Origin: Austropuccinia psidii
Lineage: Eukaryota > Basidiomycota > Pucciniomycetes > Pucciniales > Sphaerophragmiaceae
DNA length: 64,000 nt
Reading direction: 5' to 3'
Assembly (NCBI GenBank): GCA_023105745.1
Contig: JALGQZ010000003.1
Coordinates: 80,574,696-80,638,695, forward strand
Below the pieces are notes generated by a model that did no database searches, was not told the DNA's origin, and saw only the letters and a program-made list of their open reading frames with translations. This document shows, piece after piece, positions 1 to 10,763 of the stretch; positions within the stretch are counted from its first letter, which is position 1; every line of letters starts with the position of its first letter. A program made the translations under genes and the position numbers.

Positions 1-1190
1 TTACGTGACTACCAACCCCAATATGGTTAAGAATAAAAGGAATAACATCTGTAAGTCTTCTTTTATTCCAAAATAATCATTGATTTCTCAAAGTTATCAG
101 TTTTATTGGCCATTTCATCACAGGTTGTAATTACTGTAAATTTTTGAAGATTCAGTGTTTCATGTAGAATAGTCAAAAATGGACTGTGAGGAAACCTTTT
201 AATTTTACTAGTAAAACCATAATTATTTTTGGTTGTACCATATATAATACAGTTCTCTATTAGTCCTGAACGTTTCAGAAAGATTAATTAAGAATTGTAT
301 TTTTAATGAATTTTTGAAGTTTTTACCTCATTTCTACGTAGAATTGCAAATATCAGTGTTTCACGGGTTGCTATGAGGTAAATCAATGGATACAAGTCCA
401 AAAAGGGTTTTAACTACTCTTTTGGGTTTTATCCATGGAAAATCATTAATAATTGACATGGTTACAGGAGTCTAAGTAGCTCTTTACCTCCTTGGCACGT
501 CAAAATAGCAGGTGATTTGCTATTTTCTCAAGATTTACAGTAGTTGTAACATGTTAACCAAGTTCCCAAAGGGTTTTAGTTTACCAATTAGGCCAAGATC
601 AGCCATTTATCCAAGCTTTGGAGCTGTCCACGTCTCTGAGGCCTCAGAAGTTGGGTACCCTGGCTCTCTTTGATGTCTTTTGTCCCCCTTGCCTATTTTT
701 CACGTCAAAATAGAAATTTAAGCTTCAAGTGAGATATCCACTATGGGTGTACCAAAAGTCCATATAAGAATACCATGATATTAAGTGCTCAAAACATGCA
801 TAACACTATTCTCAGTGTATATGTAACATGGGATTTCTCTCATTCCCATTATTTTGGCATAAAATTAAGAAAAACAAAAATTTTCACGGATCTTTTATTT
901 GGCATTGATGATGTGGTATTGAAGTATTTTCCATTTTACCACCTCAAAGAGTTAATTTGAGCTTATTCACTCTATAGACCTACCCTAGGTGAATTTTTGT
1001 GTAGAATCCAAATATGGCCTTAAATCCATGGATTTACTTACTCAATAAAAAGTTATTCATCTTTTCTGAAATCAAAAATGATGAATTTTGGATATATGCA
1101 TGACTTATGAGTTATGCATAATTCAAAATTTATTTTTTAAGATAATTGTGGCCTATTTGGGTATGTAAAATATACTTCAAGGCTCACACC
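1..1190 (-). repeat. LTR type A, left arm of a long inverted repeat
   Basis: This stretch matches 53299-54484, the solo type-A LTR later in the window, with only scattered differences. It is cut at its outer side by the window edge. Read on the minus strand it begins TGTGAGCCTT at about 1190, like LTR type C, and it forms a palindrome with 1190-2271. A short ORF at 775-960 has a mirror-image partner at 1347-1550; both are just shared LTR sequence, not genes. Confidence 0.8.
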
Positions 1191-2271
1191 ACAATTATCT
1201 TAAAAATAAATTTATAATTATGCATAACTCATAAGTCATGCATATATCCAAAATTCATCATTTTTGATTTCAGAAAAGATGAATAACTTTTTATTGAGTA
1301 AGTAAATCCATGGATTGAAGACCAGATTTGGATTCTACACAAGAATTCACCTAGGGTATCTCCATAGAGTGAATAAGCTCAAATTAACTCTTTGAGGTGG
1401 TAATATGGAAAATACTTCAATACCACATAAAAGATCTGTGAAAATTTTTGTTCTTCTTAATTTCACGCCAAAATAATTGGAATGTGAGAAATCCCATGTT
1501 ACATATACACTAAGAATAGTGTTATGCATGTTTTGAGCACTTAATATCATGGTATTCTTACATGGACTTTTGGTACACCCATAGTGGATATCTCACTTCA
1601 AGCTTAAATTTCTATTTTGCATGAAAAATAAGCAAGGGGGACAAAAGACATCAAAGAGAGCCAGGGTACCCAGCTTCTGAGGCCTCAGAGGCATGGAGAG
1701 CTCCAAAGCTTGGATAAATGGCTGATCTTTGCCTAATTAGTAAACTAAAACACTTTGGGAACTTGGTTACCATCTTACAACTACAGTAAATCTTAAGAAA
1801 ATAGCAAATAACCTGTTATTTTGACATGCCAAGGAGGTAAAAAGCTATCTAGACTCCTGTAACCATGTCAATTCTTAATGATTTTAAATGGATAAACCCC
1901 CAAAGAGTAATTCAAACCCTTTTTGGACTTGTATCCATCGATTTACCTCATAGCAACCAGCCATATACTGCTATTTGCAATTCTACGTAGAAATGAGGTA
2001 AAAACTTCAAAAATTCATTGAAAATACAATTCTTAATTAATCTTTCTGAATATTTTGGGACCAATTAAGAACTGTATAGTTCATAAAAAAACCAGAAAGA
2101 ATGATACTTCTATATGTAAAATTAAAAATTTTACTTACAGTCCATTTTTGAAGATTCTGTGTTTCACACAGAATCTTTAAAAATTTACAGAAAATACATT
2201 CTGTGATGAAATTTCCAATAACATTGATAACTTTGAGAAATGAATGATTATTTTTGAATAAAAGAAGACCC
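1190..2271 (+). repeat. LTR type A, right arm of the long inverted repeat
   Basis: This is the reverse complement of 1-1152, starting about 37 bp inside the LTR (CCACAATTATCTT) and running to 2271, where similarity stops abruptly. The spacer between the arms is only about 37 bp (1153-1189). Two type-A LTRs therefore lie head to head. No internal retroelement sequence remains between them. Confidence 0.75.
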
Positions 2272-2600
2272 CACTCATGTCACACACAGCTTGTCAATAC
2301 TGCTCATGCTGAGTTTTTTCATGGATGACCTGGGGAAGTCACACACCCATCCTCTACATCTAGACTTGCTGAAGGACCTCTTTGATGTGTGTGTGCAAAC
2401 AGGTTGGTCTTGAGTTATTCTTATCAACCTTTGGATGGTTGCAGGAGGATCAGGTGGTGAGGAATCTCTGTTTAAGGCACAGTGGAACCAATATTGATGG
2501 ATGTCACAGGATTTGGTTTAGGACCAGAGTGTGACATTTGCTCAATTCTCACATGACATGAAGTCAATTGCCAACAATTGATGCAAAATGTTCCCTGGTG
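2272..2600. mobile_element. Decayed right end of a second giant-transposon copy
   Basis: From about 2318 the sequence follows the right subterminal region of the 31-kb element at 39868-40197 (shared words include CATGGATGACCTGG, GATCAGGTGGTGAGGAATCT and CCAATATT.TTGGATGTCACA). It ends at 2600 in CCCTGGTG, matching the terminal CCCCGGTG. The terminal repeat is altered mainly by C-to-T and G-to-A changes that destroy CpG sites (GCCAACAATTGATGC against GCCAACGATTGACAC). It interrupts a minus-strand gag remnant at 2601. The rest of this element is missing to the left, where LTR sequence begins. Positions 2272-2317 are probably subterminal but do not align clearly. Confidence 0.75.
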
Positions 2601-4414
2601 TATCTTTTAATGCATTGATATACTCTTCTGTGGAAAATGGTTCAATGCACCTGCTTCTCAGGGCATGTTCCAATTCTCCTCCACATTTTTTAAGTATCTT
2701 CATGTTCACCATCTTTTGTGTCATTTATGGGTACAGTGAATTTAATCTTTAAACTTGCTTTAAGAATCAAGTTAAAGGTTTATCCTTAACTGGGTCAAAG
2801 AAGAAATTTTCAAATGCATTTTCTATTTTGTACCTCCAGGAATCATTTTTTCACCAAGACCAGGTATTTTTGCCATTGGTTTGTCTTAGGCCATAATACC
2901 ATCTTTTTTCAGATTTTTCAAATAATGAGTGTGATCTTTCAGTGATGAATTCATCTGGTATGAAATAATACTCTTTCACCATGTCAAGTGTTTTAATAAA
3001 TGACATATGGTCATATTCACCTTCACCTGTGAATGCTGGCCATTCTTTCAGTTGAGGTTCTTCCTTCCTTGAGACTTTATTGTGGTATTGATGACTTAAG
3101 TCTGTTATGAAGGGATTTGCCATTTCCTCTTTTGGTTTAACACAACTTGTTATGTGAGAAAATGTGGTTGATAACTTTGGCATACTCAATTTAGCCTCAT
3201 TTATTTTCTCCATTTTCTTGGTGACAAATCCTATTTCACTTTAAAGGTCATCTTTAAGATCCTTTCTTGCTTCATCACTTTTTTCTACATGTTCTAGAAG
3301 TATTTTTGGTGTCATAAAGTCTTTTCTTAAAATTTTTCAGCATAAATACTTGAGTTGCTCACTTTTTCTGTCATATTGTCAATACTCATGTCATAGTTTT
3401 TTTCAAAGTCTGCTGTTTGATATCTCTTATGCAATTATACAGGTCTTGTTTTACTTGGAGTAATTTTTGAGTATTGTCAATTAAGACTTTTGGTTCATTA
3501 TTTTCAACCATAAATTTAATACTGTCTATTTCTTTCTTTTTTTTTACAACAGTTTCTGTTGAAGATAATAAACTACTATTTATCACTTTTAAATATAATA
3601 AACTATTTTTAATTTCTTTTAAATTTAATATACTACTTTTAATTGATTTTAAAGTATTTAAAACATCAGGAGACCGATTCATTTCTTTGGGAAATGAGGT
3701 TGTCTCATTCTTTGTTCCTCTTTGTCCTTGAATTCCATCAAGGTTGTGGCCATGTTGAAGGCATTATCCATGGCATCATTTTGAATTCTTGGAATCCTGT
3801 AACTTGGGTAATATGGTTTCCTCCAGTTCTTGTTCTTTTTATTCTTCCCTTCTTGGGGAGGCTGGCTGGCTGGTTACTTTCTGGTAGAAGCTACTGGAGC
3901 TTCTTCCTTGCTTGTGACCCTCTTGTTGTTGTGCCAGTCCTTTATATTATCTTTTTCTTTTGATGTTTGGATGATAGTGGATTCCATCTATTTGAGTATC
4001 TCACTGTTTCCTCTTCTTTGAAGAACTTTTTCACAATGTTCCAGAAGTTCATCACTCCTTGGTGGATTTGTGGCAACATTTCCCAATATTTGTCCTTGTA
4101 AAATTTGTAATCCTGCTTCTACTGGCTCTTGTAAATTTCTATCTGAGGCCTCTGAATGTGATGTGTATCTGTTGGAATTACTCAAACTTAGTTCCAACTC
4201 TGGCTCAGATATTATAGGAATTTCTGGTAGTTGCCTTTGGGATATGGCACTTCCTTGTGTGTATTCTGTTCCACTGGGGATTTTTCCCTTTCTTTTCACT
4301 TTTGAGTTTTCTTTTCTTAGTGACAACTTGGGTTGGAGAACTTTGACAACTTCCTTCCACCAATCTTTCAGCATTGGTCTGTTTGTCCTCTGCTGGTTTG
4401 TCTTCAGACACTAA
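2601..4414 (-). pseudogene. Ty3-type gag remnant (relative of element C)
   Basis: Read on the minus strand, the fragment at 2851-3213 (residues KEWPAFTGEGEYDHMSFI) and the one ending near 2601 (ILKKCGGELEHALRSRC) align with the gag of element C (KEWSHFSGEGEHDHMEFI; ILRQCGGDLDHGVKSR). The upstream part, around 3988-4414, keeps the start-proximal VSED and the ELLEHCEK region. Frames are broken by many stops and shifts, and a transposon end cuts it at 2601, so protease, reverse transcriptase and integrase are absent. It would have encoded the structural protein of retrotransposon particles. ORFs on the opposite strand at 3474-4021 are shadows of it. Confidence 0.75.
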
Positions 4415-4879
4415 AAAAGCAAAATAAATAGAATTTTTTATTAAAGTGTTATTTTTGAGAAGATATGGCAATTTACACATAAGAAATTATTTTATATCTT
4501 TTACAATAAGAGAAATGAATAAAAAGTAATAAAAATGATTTTTTATTATGTTTTTGGTTTTTATTATTTTTTATATTTTTTATTTTTATTTTAAAGAGTA
4601 AAATATAAATTAATATGATTCTTTAGAACTTTATTATTATATAAATTTATTTTTTAATCACTAGAGTCACTCAAAGAAAGCTCTTGCAAGTCTAAGGATG
4701 TGGAAAACCACTTTTAAGATAGTAAAATTGCTTTCCAAATGCATCAACAGCTTTCAAAAGCAATAAAAATAAGATTATCATATAATTAAAGGATTTTAAA
4801 TAAAATTCAATAATGGATAAGCCCAATTTGAATCTTTTTTCAAGTTCATTTAAGTAAATATCACAGCCAGGCCCCAAAA
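4415..4879 (-). other. Leader and primer-binding side of the decayed Ty3 element
   Basis: AT-rich stretch between gag and LTR on the minus strand. Next to the LTR end it reads CTTACA then TTTTGGGGCCTGG, which matches the LTR/primer-site junction of element C (CTTACA then TTTGGGGGCCCAG at 40905-40923). Directly before gag is TTTTTTAGTGTCTGAA, as in the other family members. No gene is seen. Confidence 0.6.
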
Positions 4880-6298
4880 TGTAAGGCTTTACTATGAAAC
4901 AATAAGCTAATATTACTAATATCTCACTTATTGCACTCTGAGTCTCCTCATTACCATAATAAATAAGATAAATAATAATTACAATATTAATGAAATATTA
5001 TAATTATAGAGTAAAAATATGTATATTCTTTATATGAATGAAATAATATAAATCATATTATAAGAATGATATAAGAAAAAATAAATATATTTATATTTAA
5101 TAATTAATATATTCAAGGCAATTTATCATTTCTAAAAAGAAATGATAGCTGCATATGAAATTTTTATTTAATAATAAAAAACAATTTACAACAATAATAT
5201 TACCAATAGTAAAGTTATTATCAATAAAAGTACTATTTATATTAATGTAAGAATTATCAAAAATTAATAATAAAGAGAAATTATTATACAAAGAGAAAAT
5301 AACCTACTTTTAACACTTCATATCATAATTTTGAATACTTTTATTCCAAATAATGTAAATAAAACTTATTTAAATTGTATTTACAATTTAAATTCAAACA
5401 AATTACAAATGTTCATGATTTTATGTGGAATTGAGGATTTTTGAGAGAGAAATTTAACAAAAACAATTAAATATTGATTTAATCACATCAAAATTGATGA
5501 TTTTAATAAATATGAACTTGGGTCTTTAATAATATAATAGAAATATATAAAAATAATAAGGTTATTCCTTTGGTTTTAATATTTTTAATGTTTTTGAAGC
5601 ATCTGAGGGGCAAAAGAGGAAAAAGAGCTCTACTTATGGTAAAATTATCACTCATAGAGTCCATGAGGCTTCTAGTAGACTTCTACTGATAGTATACACT
5701 GGAATTGATCAGTTATTTAAGGCTTAGTGGTCATTACCATATAGTTCAACCATCTTAATTCATTATTATGCCATTATTTAGAGTTATTCCTGTAACTCTA
5801 TGTTTTCTGACATAATAGGCTTGGAAGATTTCTAAGCTTTGTATATTTAATTATTTTTAATCATATTAGCCTATTATAATCAATTTTATCATATATATAA
5901 CTGTTAGGTTTTAAATAAGATTATAGTGAGTGATCATAAATGATCAATTGTAAGCTTAAGCTTTGATTATTAATAAATTTTGATTTATACATTCTGAATC
6001 CACTAAAAAAGTAAATTCTGATAGTTTTGCATGTCCTTACTAGGCTTCTAAGAGAATTTCATTACATAATCAAAACTTGATTTTTGATGATTTTCCTTGT
6101 AACTCATCTTTTCTGTCAAAATTTACTATTTTAAACTTCAAACTATTATTTCAAGTTGTTATACCTTGAATATGATGATTAAATCTAAATCATTTTTCAT
6201 GTATGAGCTAGTAAATTCTGAATAGATACTTTATGCAAATTTTGGATCACTTTCATAACAAAGTGGTCAACAGCTATAACTATTTTGATCAATAGACC
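4880..6298 (-). repeat. Probable decayed LTR, type-A-like, AT-rich
   Basis: The first 45 bp (TGTAAGGCTTTACTATGAAAC and on to AATATTACTA) match the start of the type-A LTR at 52565. After that the similarity fades into AT-rich DNA and I cannot mark the other LTR end. No coding region or RNA gene is seen. Element B inserted at the right edge. Confidence 0.45.
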
Positions 6299-6303
6299 CT
6301 TGT

Positions 6304-7817
6304 GGTCACAACCACAAAGAATGACCCTCCTCTATTGGTGTTGCGGAAATTCCAAGCTGAGACCAAGTTGGGGCCAATTGGCCACACCATATCTTTATGG
6401 CCAATTTGGCCCCTTCTGGTGCTCTATGGAATTTTGGCCATATCACTCTTCCCTGGCCTTTCATGGCCCCAATCATCATTTATGTCCTCAGGCCATATCC
6501 TGCCATCATTGGTCTCCCTGGTCAATTCTTCCATATCCCCAACCCCCAGGTCTTTATCCTTGTTTTTGGGAACAGGTGTGTCCTTTTGTTTCCTAGAGGA
6601 TGCTGGGCCCCCTAGCCAGAACCAGCCCTTCTGGGCCACCCCATTTCATTAGGCCCATGGTCCATTGGCCAATTAGACCCCTTTTGTCCTAATTCAATGA
6701 GGCCAAATGGGGCCAAAGGGGGCAGCCCATTAGCCCCCAAGTCCAGGTGGGTCCCAAAGAACAATTGGGCCCACCTGAGCCAATTTTGGCCCAAAATGGC
6801 CATAAAGACCCTCAGGACCCAATTTAGGCCAATAACCACTGTGGACCACTTTTGAGCCCATGGCCTCTGGTAACCACCAGATCAGCTGAGCTCAAGCTTT
6901 CCCCTCACCTTAAGGGGAATTCTTCCACTCCTCCATGCACCCCGTACTCAAGGTTTCAGGAGTGGTGCATATATGGTATTATATACCATTATGCACCATT
7001 TTCGTTCAGCAATTCAATGGTGACATTTTCAGGACCCAATTCCATCTTTCCAACTCAAGGTCCCAAAATCCAAAGCCCATTTCAACTCATCAGTCTGACA
7101 ATCCATGGCAGCAATCAGAAGACCATTCAAGGATCTCAATCACCTGGCCCTGCAGGAGTTGGGTTTGAAATTCATTCAGGATTATTCCAAGGGGCCATTC
7201 TCAGAGGTTATACATTGTTTTGATCAGTTTTCAAGGCATCAAGTATTTCAATACTCCTTGTACAACTCAATTGGTCCATACAGGCGACAATCAATCAACC
7301 TGTATGTATTTGGCCCAATTGGGCGAATTCATATTCCACTGTGGTAATTCAGTCACACAGTCCAAATTTCAAGAGGGCCAGATCTGTATTGACCCAATTC
7401 AGAAAATACAGCCAGTGACTCACCTTCCACAATCAGTCTTTCAACTTTTCACATATACTGGCTACCTTTCAGCACCTGGGGACTTTTTCCCCAGTTAATT
7501 AATATATTGGATTTATTTTTAACTTTATTTTCTTTTACTTTATTAAAGTTAATACTGATAATCTTAAGTTAGTCATTCAGCACCTTTCTCTTTTTCTTCC
7601 TTGCCTGTCAGTGGATATTGGTGGTCATATCCTTTGCTAATTCCATTTCCTTTTTTGGCAGGTTGAAACAGTGAATTGAGGATTCACTTGGTTGGCTTCT
7701 TGGCCTTTGGCTTCTCTTACTATTTTTGGCCCTTGGCTTCTTATCTTCTTCTTTTATCTTGGGCTTACTTGTCTTTCCCCTTATGCTTATTTAAAGAAAT
7801 TCAATAATTATTATTTC
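6304..7817 (+). repeat. 5' LTR of element B, first part
   Basis: Matches the 3' LTR at 52003-55489, without the solo LTR. It is rich in GGCC words (TTGGCC, GGGCCC) in the first half. It ends in ATTTC, the duplicated target of element C; the last 80 or so bp of this LTR lie 41 kb away at 49104-49190. ORFs on both strands at 6285-7498 are non-coding LTR sequence. Confidence 0.85.
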
Positions 7818-8932
7818 TGTGAGCCTTAGAGGTAATTTCATATACCCAAAAGACCACAAATACAAATTTAACATATAAATATAAATAAAATAAATTTATT
7901 TATATTATTAAAATGAAAATCAAAATATAAATATAAAATTATATTCACAATTAAAAATTTAATTACAGTTTAAAAATAAAATTACATTAAATTTTGAAAT
8001 TGTAAAATTACATTTATACTTGAAAAAATTAAGTAAAAATTAATTTTTAACAAAATTGTAAAAAAATAAATAAATTTGGAAAAAAGTTAAATAAAAGTTA
8101 TTATAACTTTTTATACAATAAATAAACATCAAGAAATTATTTCACCATTGGATTCTGCATACAAAAACAGGTGGGGTCACCTCTGAGTGAAAAGTTTGTA
8201 ACTCAACCCTAAATAAGCTTAAATTAAGTTTTTAGTATTTTCTGTATGAAAATTGAAAATCCTCAAAACTTTAATTTGATTCACATCACATGTAGTGTTA
8301 ATAACCAAAATTTGTGTTAAAATTGAGGTGTTGTGTATATTTTAGAAGTTATGAGGAATTAAAGTATTTTCAATTGAATTCAATTGAAATGTCAAAATGT
8401 GTGCGTGTATTACATAAGTGAACTTTGATTTACATATGAGGTATCAATTACTAATGTATTGAACTGTATAACTCAATTGAATTACATATGTAAATTATAA
8501 GTATAATACATGATGAGGAATTAAAGGAAAAATAAATTGGAAAGATTAAATTTGGGGGGGAAAGGAACTCCAGCTCTAAGGGCGAGCTAGACCCCCAAAA
8601 TCCTTGCTGACAGGCATGTGGTGTCAAATTTCACGCAAACGTTCATCACTTTTGGCCTGGAATTGAGCTACAGGGTCTGTGGACTCAATTGATGATGAGG
8701 TTTTGATACCAACTGGGGTAGTTTTAGCTGTTTCCAAGAGGGTAAAACTACCCTTAAGATAGAAAAATCATAGTAAAAACCATTTTAACTGGTTTCTATG
8801 TCTCTTACACACATTAGGACGTGTTTTGAAGGCTCTAGACCAGGTATTGCTATAGTAATGGCTGATTTAAGGGTCTAAAATGGCTAAAAATGGCTTAAAC
8901 CAGCCCTTTTTTGGTCCCAACCAGGGTTGAAT
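7818..8932 (+). repeat. 5' LTR of element C, first part
   Basis: Matches 47299-48395 of the 3' LTR closely. It stops at GGGTTGAAT (8932), where the giant transposon begins; the intact LTRs read on as GGGTTCAATGATG. The remainder resumes at 40198 with AATGATGCC. Confidence 0.9.
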
Positions 8933-8978
8933 CACCAGGGCAAATCTCGCGTCAATCGTTGGCGATTGACTTCACGTC
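8933..8978 (+). repeat. Left terminal inverted repeat (46 bp)
   Basis: 43 of 46 bases match the reverse complement of 40152-40197. Within it GTCAATCG-TTGG-CGATTGAC is a perfect 8-bp hairpin with a 4-base loop, so each end is itself palindromic. The differences between the ends are transitions (A/G, A/G, C/T). Confidence 0.92.
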
Positions 8979-9290
8979 GCACCGCGGTCAGTATAAAATC
9001 TTGCTTCAGTCTTGTTAGTGTCACTTTATAGTCACTGGATTTAGTGGGTCACGTCACGTCAGCGTCAACACAACGTCAATCGTCACATGTGTCACATGAG
9101 AATGTCACTCAAAGCCCAAACCCGTTTCAACACTATTGGCAACGTTCGGGTAATTTGACCTAATAGCTTCCGCCTCCCCGACGCTTAGCATGCTTACGCG
9201 CCCGCACCACCCTCCAGATGAGACTCTGACACTGCCTGCCCCCCCATCTCCGTCCTCACCACTCCTTACGCTTTCACACCCCCACCCTTA
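8979..9290. promoter_or_regulatory. Left subterminal region with repeated ACGTCA/GTCAATCG words
   Basis: Non-coding. Short words from the terminal repeat recur: CACGTCACGTCAGCGTCAAC, then ACGTCAATCGTCAC and several GTCAC. Subterminal repeats of this kind are usual transposase-binding sites in CACTA-type elements; binding here is inferred. Confidence 0.5.
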
Positions 9291-10213
9291 CCATCCTTAC
9301 GCTCATGAAGTGCCCTCCCGACACTGCTGACCATCCTTACGCTCATGAAGTGCCCTCCCGACATGCTCCCGACACTGCTTACGATCCTTACGCTCACGGA
9401 GTGCCCTCCCGACATGCTCCTGACACTGCTTACGATCCTTACGCTCATGAAGTGCCCTTCCGACATGCTCCCGACAATCCTTACGATCCTTACGCTCATG
9501 AAGTGCCCTCCCGACACTGCTCACGATCCTTACGCTCGCCTAGTAAGTACCCTCCCGACATGCCTCCGACACTGCTTACAATCCTTACGCTCATGAAGTG
9601 CCCTCCCGACATGCTCCCGACACTGCTTACAATCCTTACGCTCACGGAGTGCCCTCCCGACATGCTCCCGACACTTCTTACAATCCTTACGCTCTCCTAG
9701 TAAGTACCCTCCCGACATGCCTCCGACACTGCTTACGATCCTTACGCTCATGAAGTGCCCTCCCGACATGCTCCCGACACTGCTCACGATCCTTACGCTC
9801 ACGTAGTGACCTCCCGACACTGCTTACAATCCTTACGCTCGCCTAGTAAGTACCCTCCCGACATGCCTCCGACACTGCTTACGATCCTTACGCTCATGAA
9901 GTGCCCTCCCGACACTGCTCACGGAGTGACCTCCCGACATGCTCCCAACACTGCTTACAATCCTTACGCTCGCCTAGTAAGTACCCTCCCGACATGCCTC
10001 CAACACTGCTTACAATCCCTACGCTCATGAAGTGCCCTCCCGACACTGCTTACCATCCTTACGCTCACGGAGTGCCCTCCCGACATGCTCCCGACACTTC
10101 TTACAATCCTTACGCTCGCCTAGTAAGTACCCTCCCGACATGCCTCCGACACTGCTTACGATCCTTACGCTCATGAAGTGCCCTCCCGACATGCCTCCGA
10201 CACTGCTTACCAT
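9291..10213. repeat. Tandem array 1, about 19-20 units of 40-55 bp
   Basis: The units consist of CTTACGATCCTTACGCTC followed by CATGAAGTGCCCTCCCGACA (or CACGGAGTG, or GCCTAGTAAGTACC) and CTCCCGACACTG. Unit lengths of about 40, 51 and 55 bp come from loss or gain of these sub-blocks. Long ORFs exist in several frames on both strands only because the unit lacks stops; there is no sign of a gene. CpG is frequent. Confidence 0.9.
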
Positions 10214-10239
10214 CCTCACGTTTCCGTATTACATCCACA

Positions 10240-10265
10240 GTGTACGGTGGCTTGTTGGCGTACAC
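10240..10265. repeat. Intergenic palindrome, site 1
   Basis: GTGTACG...CGTACAC, 7-bp arms, with the less symmetric centre GTGGCTTGTTGG. It lies just after tandem array 1 and about 500 bp before the first gene. It is one of six related sites found only in the giant transposon. Confidence 0.7.
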
Positions 10266-10763
10266 AATGGACGCCATCACCGAAATATGCTGAGTGGCCT
10301 TCTCTGCCAACAGGACCTCAGGGGAAATTGGTCAGTATATTCACAATGTTGTGGTTAGGGTTTAAATCATGAGACTCACAAATTAAAACCTAATAAGTGG
10401 ACTATTTAAGACAAGAATTGTGTCTCCTGTTTCGCCGACAAAACCATTTTATTTCATATCATTCAAATGGAAACTTTGCTTAGTCCTTACCTCATGAGCG
10501 TTGAATAGTTCAAAAGTTGACTTTAGTAGGTTTCTCACTAGTCAACTTTATTCAATGTCTCACAGGGAAGTGATTTCATTTGCATGATATGAAATAATTT
10601 GCAAAACATCGCCTCCTTCAATTTCCCGACAAATCGCATTTTGCAAATGCAATTATTTTACTTGCACCTTTTTTCTTGAATTTGGATCTTTTTATTCAAA
10701 AATTTTCAAACAAGTTATCAATCAACTCGTCACCATCTATTTGCTTACTAAACTACCTCCGCT
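10266..10763 (+). promoter_or_regulatory. Upstream region of unknown gene 1
   Basis: Non-coding, presumed promoter and 5' untranslated region of the gene at 10764. It contains TATTTAAG at about 10403. No other element is recognised. Confidence 0.35.

Noticed and set aside
1..2271. DNA transposon with very long inverted repeats
   Set aside because: The arms match a solo LTR elsewhere and the spacer has no coding capacity; two LTRs head to head explain it.
9291..10213. CRISPR-like repeat array
   Set aside because: The sequence is eukaryotic, units vary in length and the spacers are themselves repeated; it is an ordinary tandem array.
9266..10372. Several long ORFs on both strands (repeating DPYAHEVPSRH or KDRKQCREHVG)
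   Set aside because: They lie entirely in tandem array 1, exist in many frames because the unit lacks stops, and change frame with every unit-length difference.
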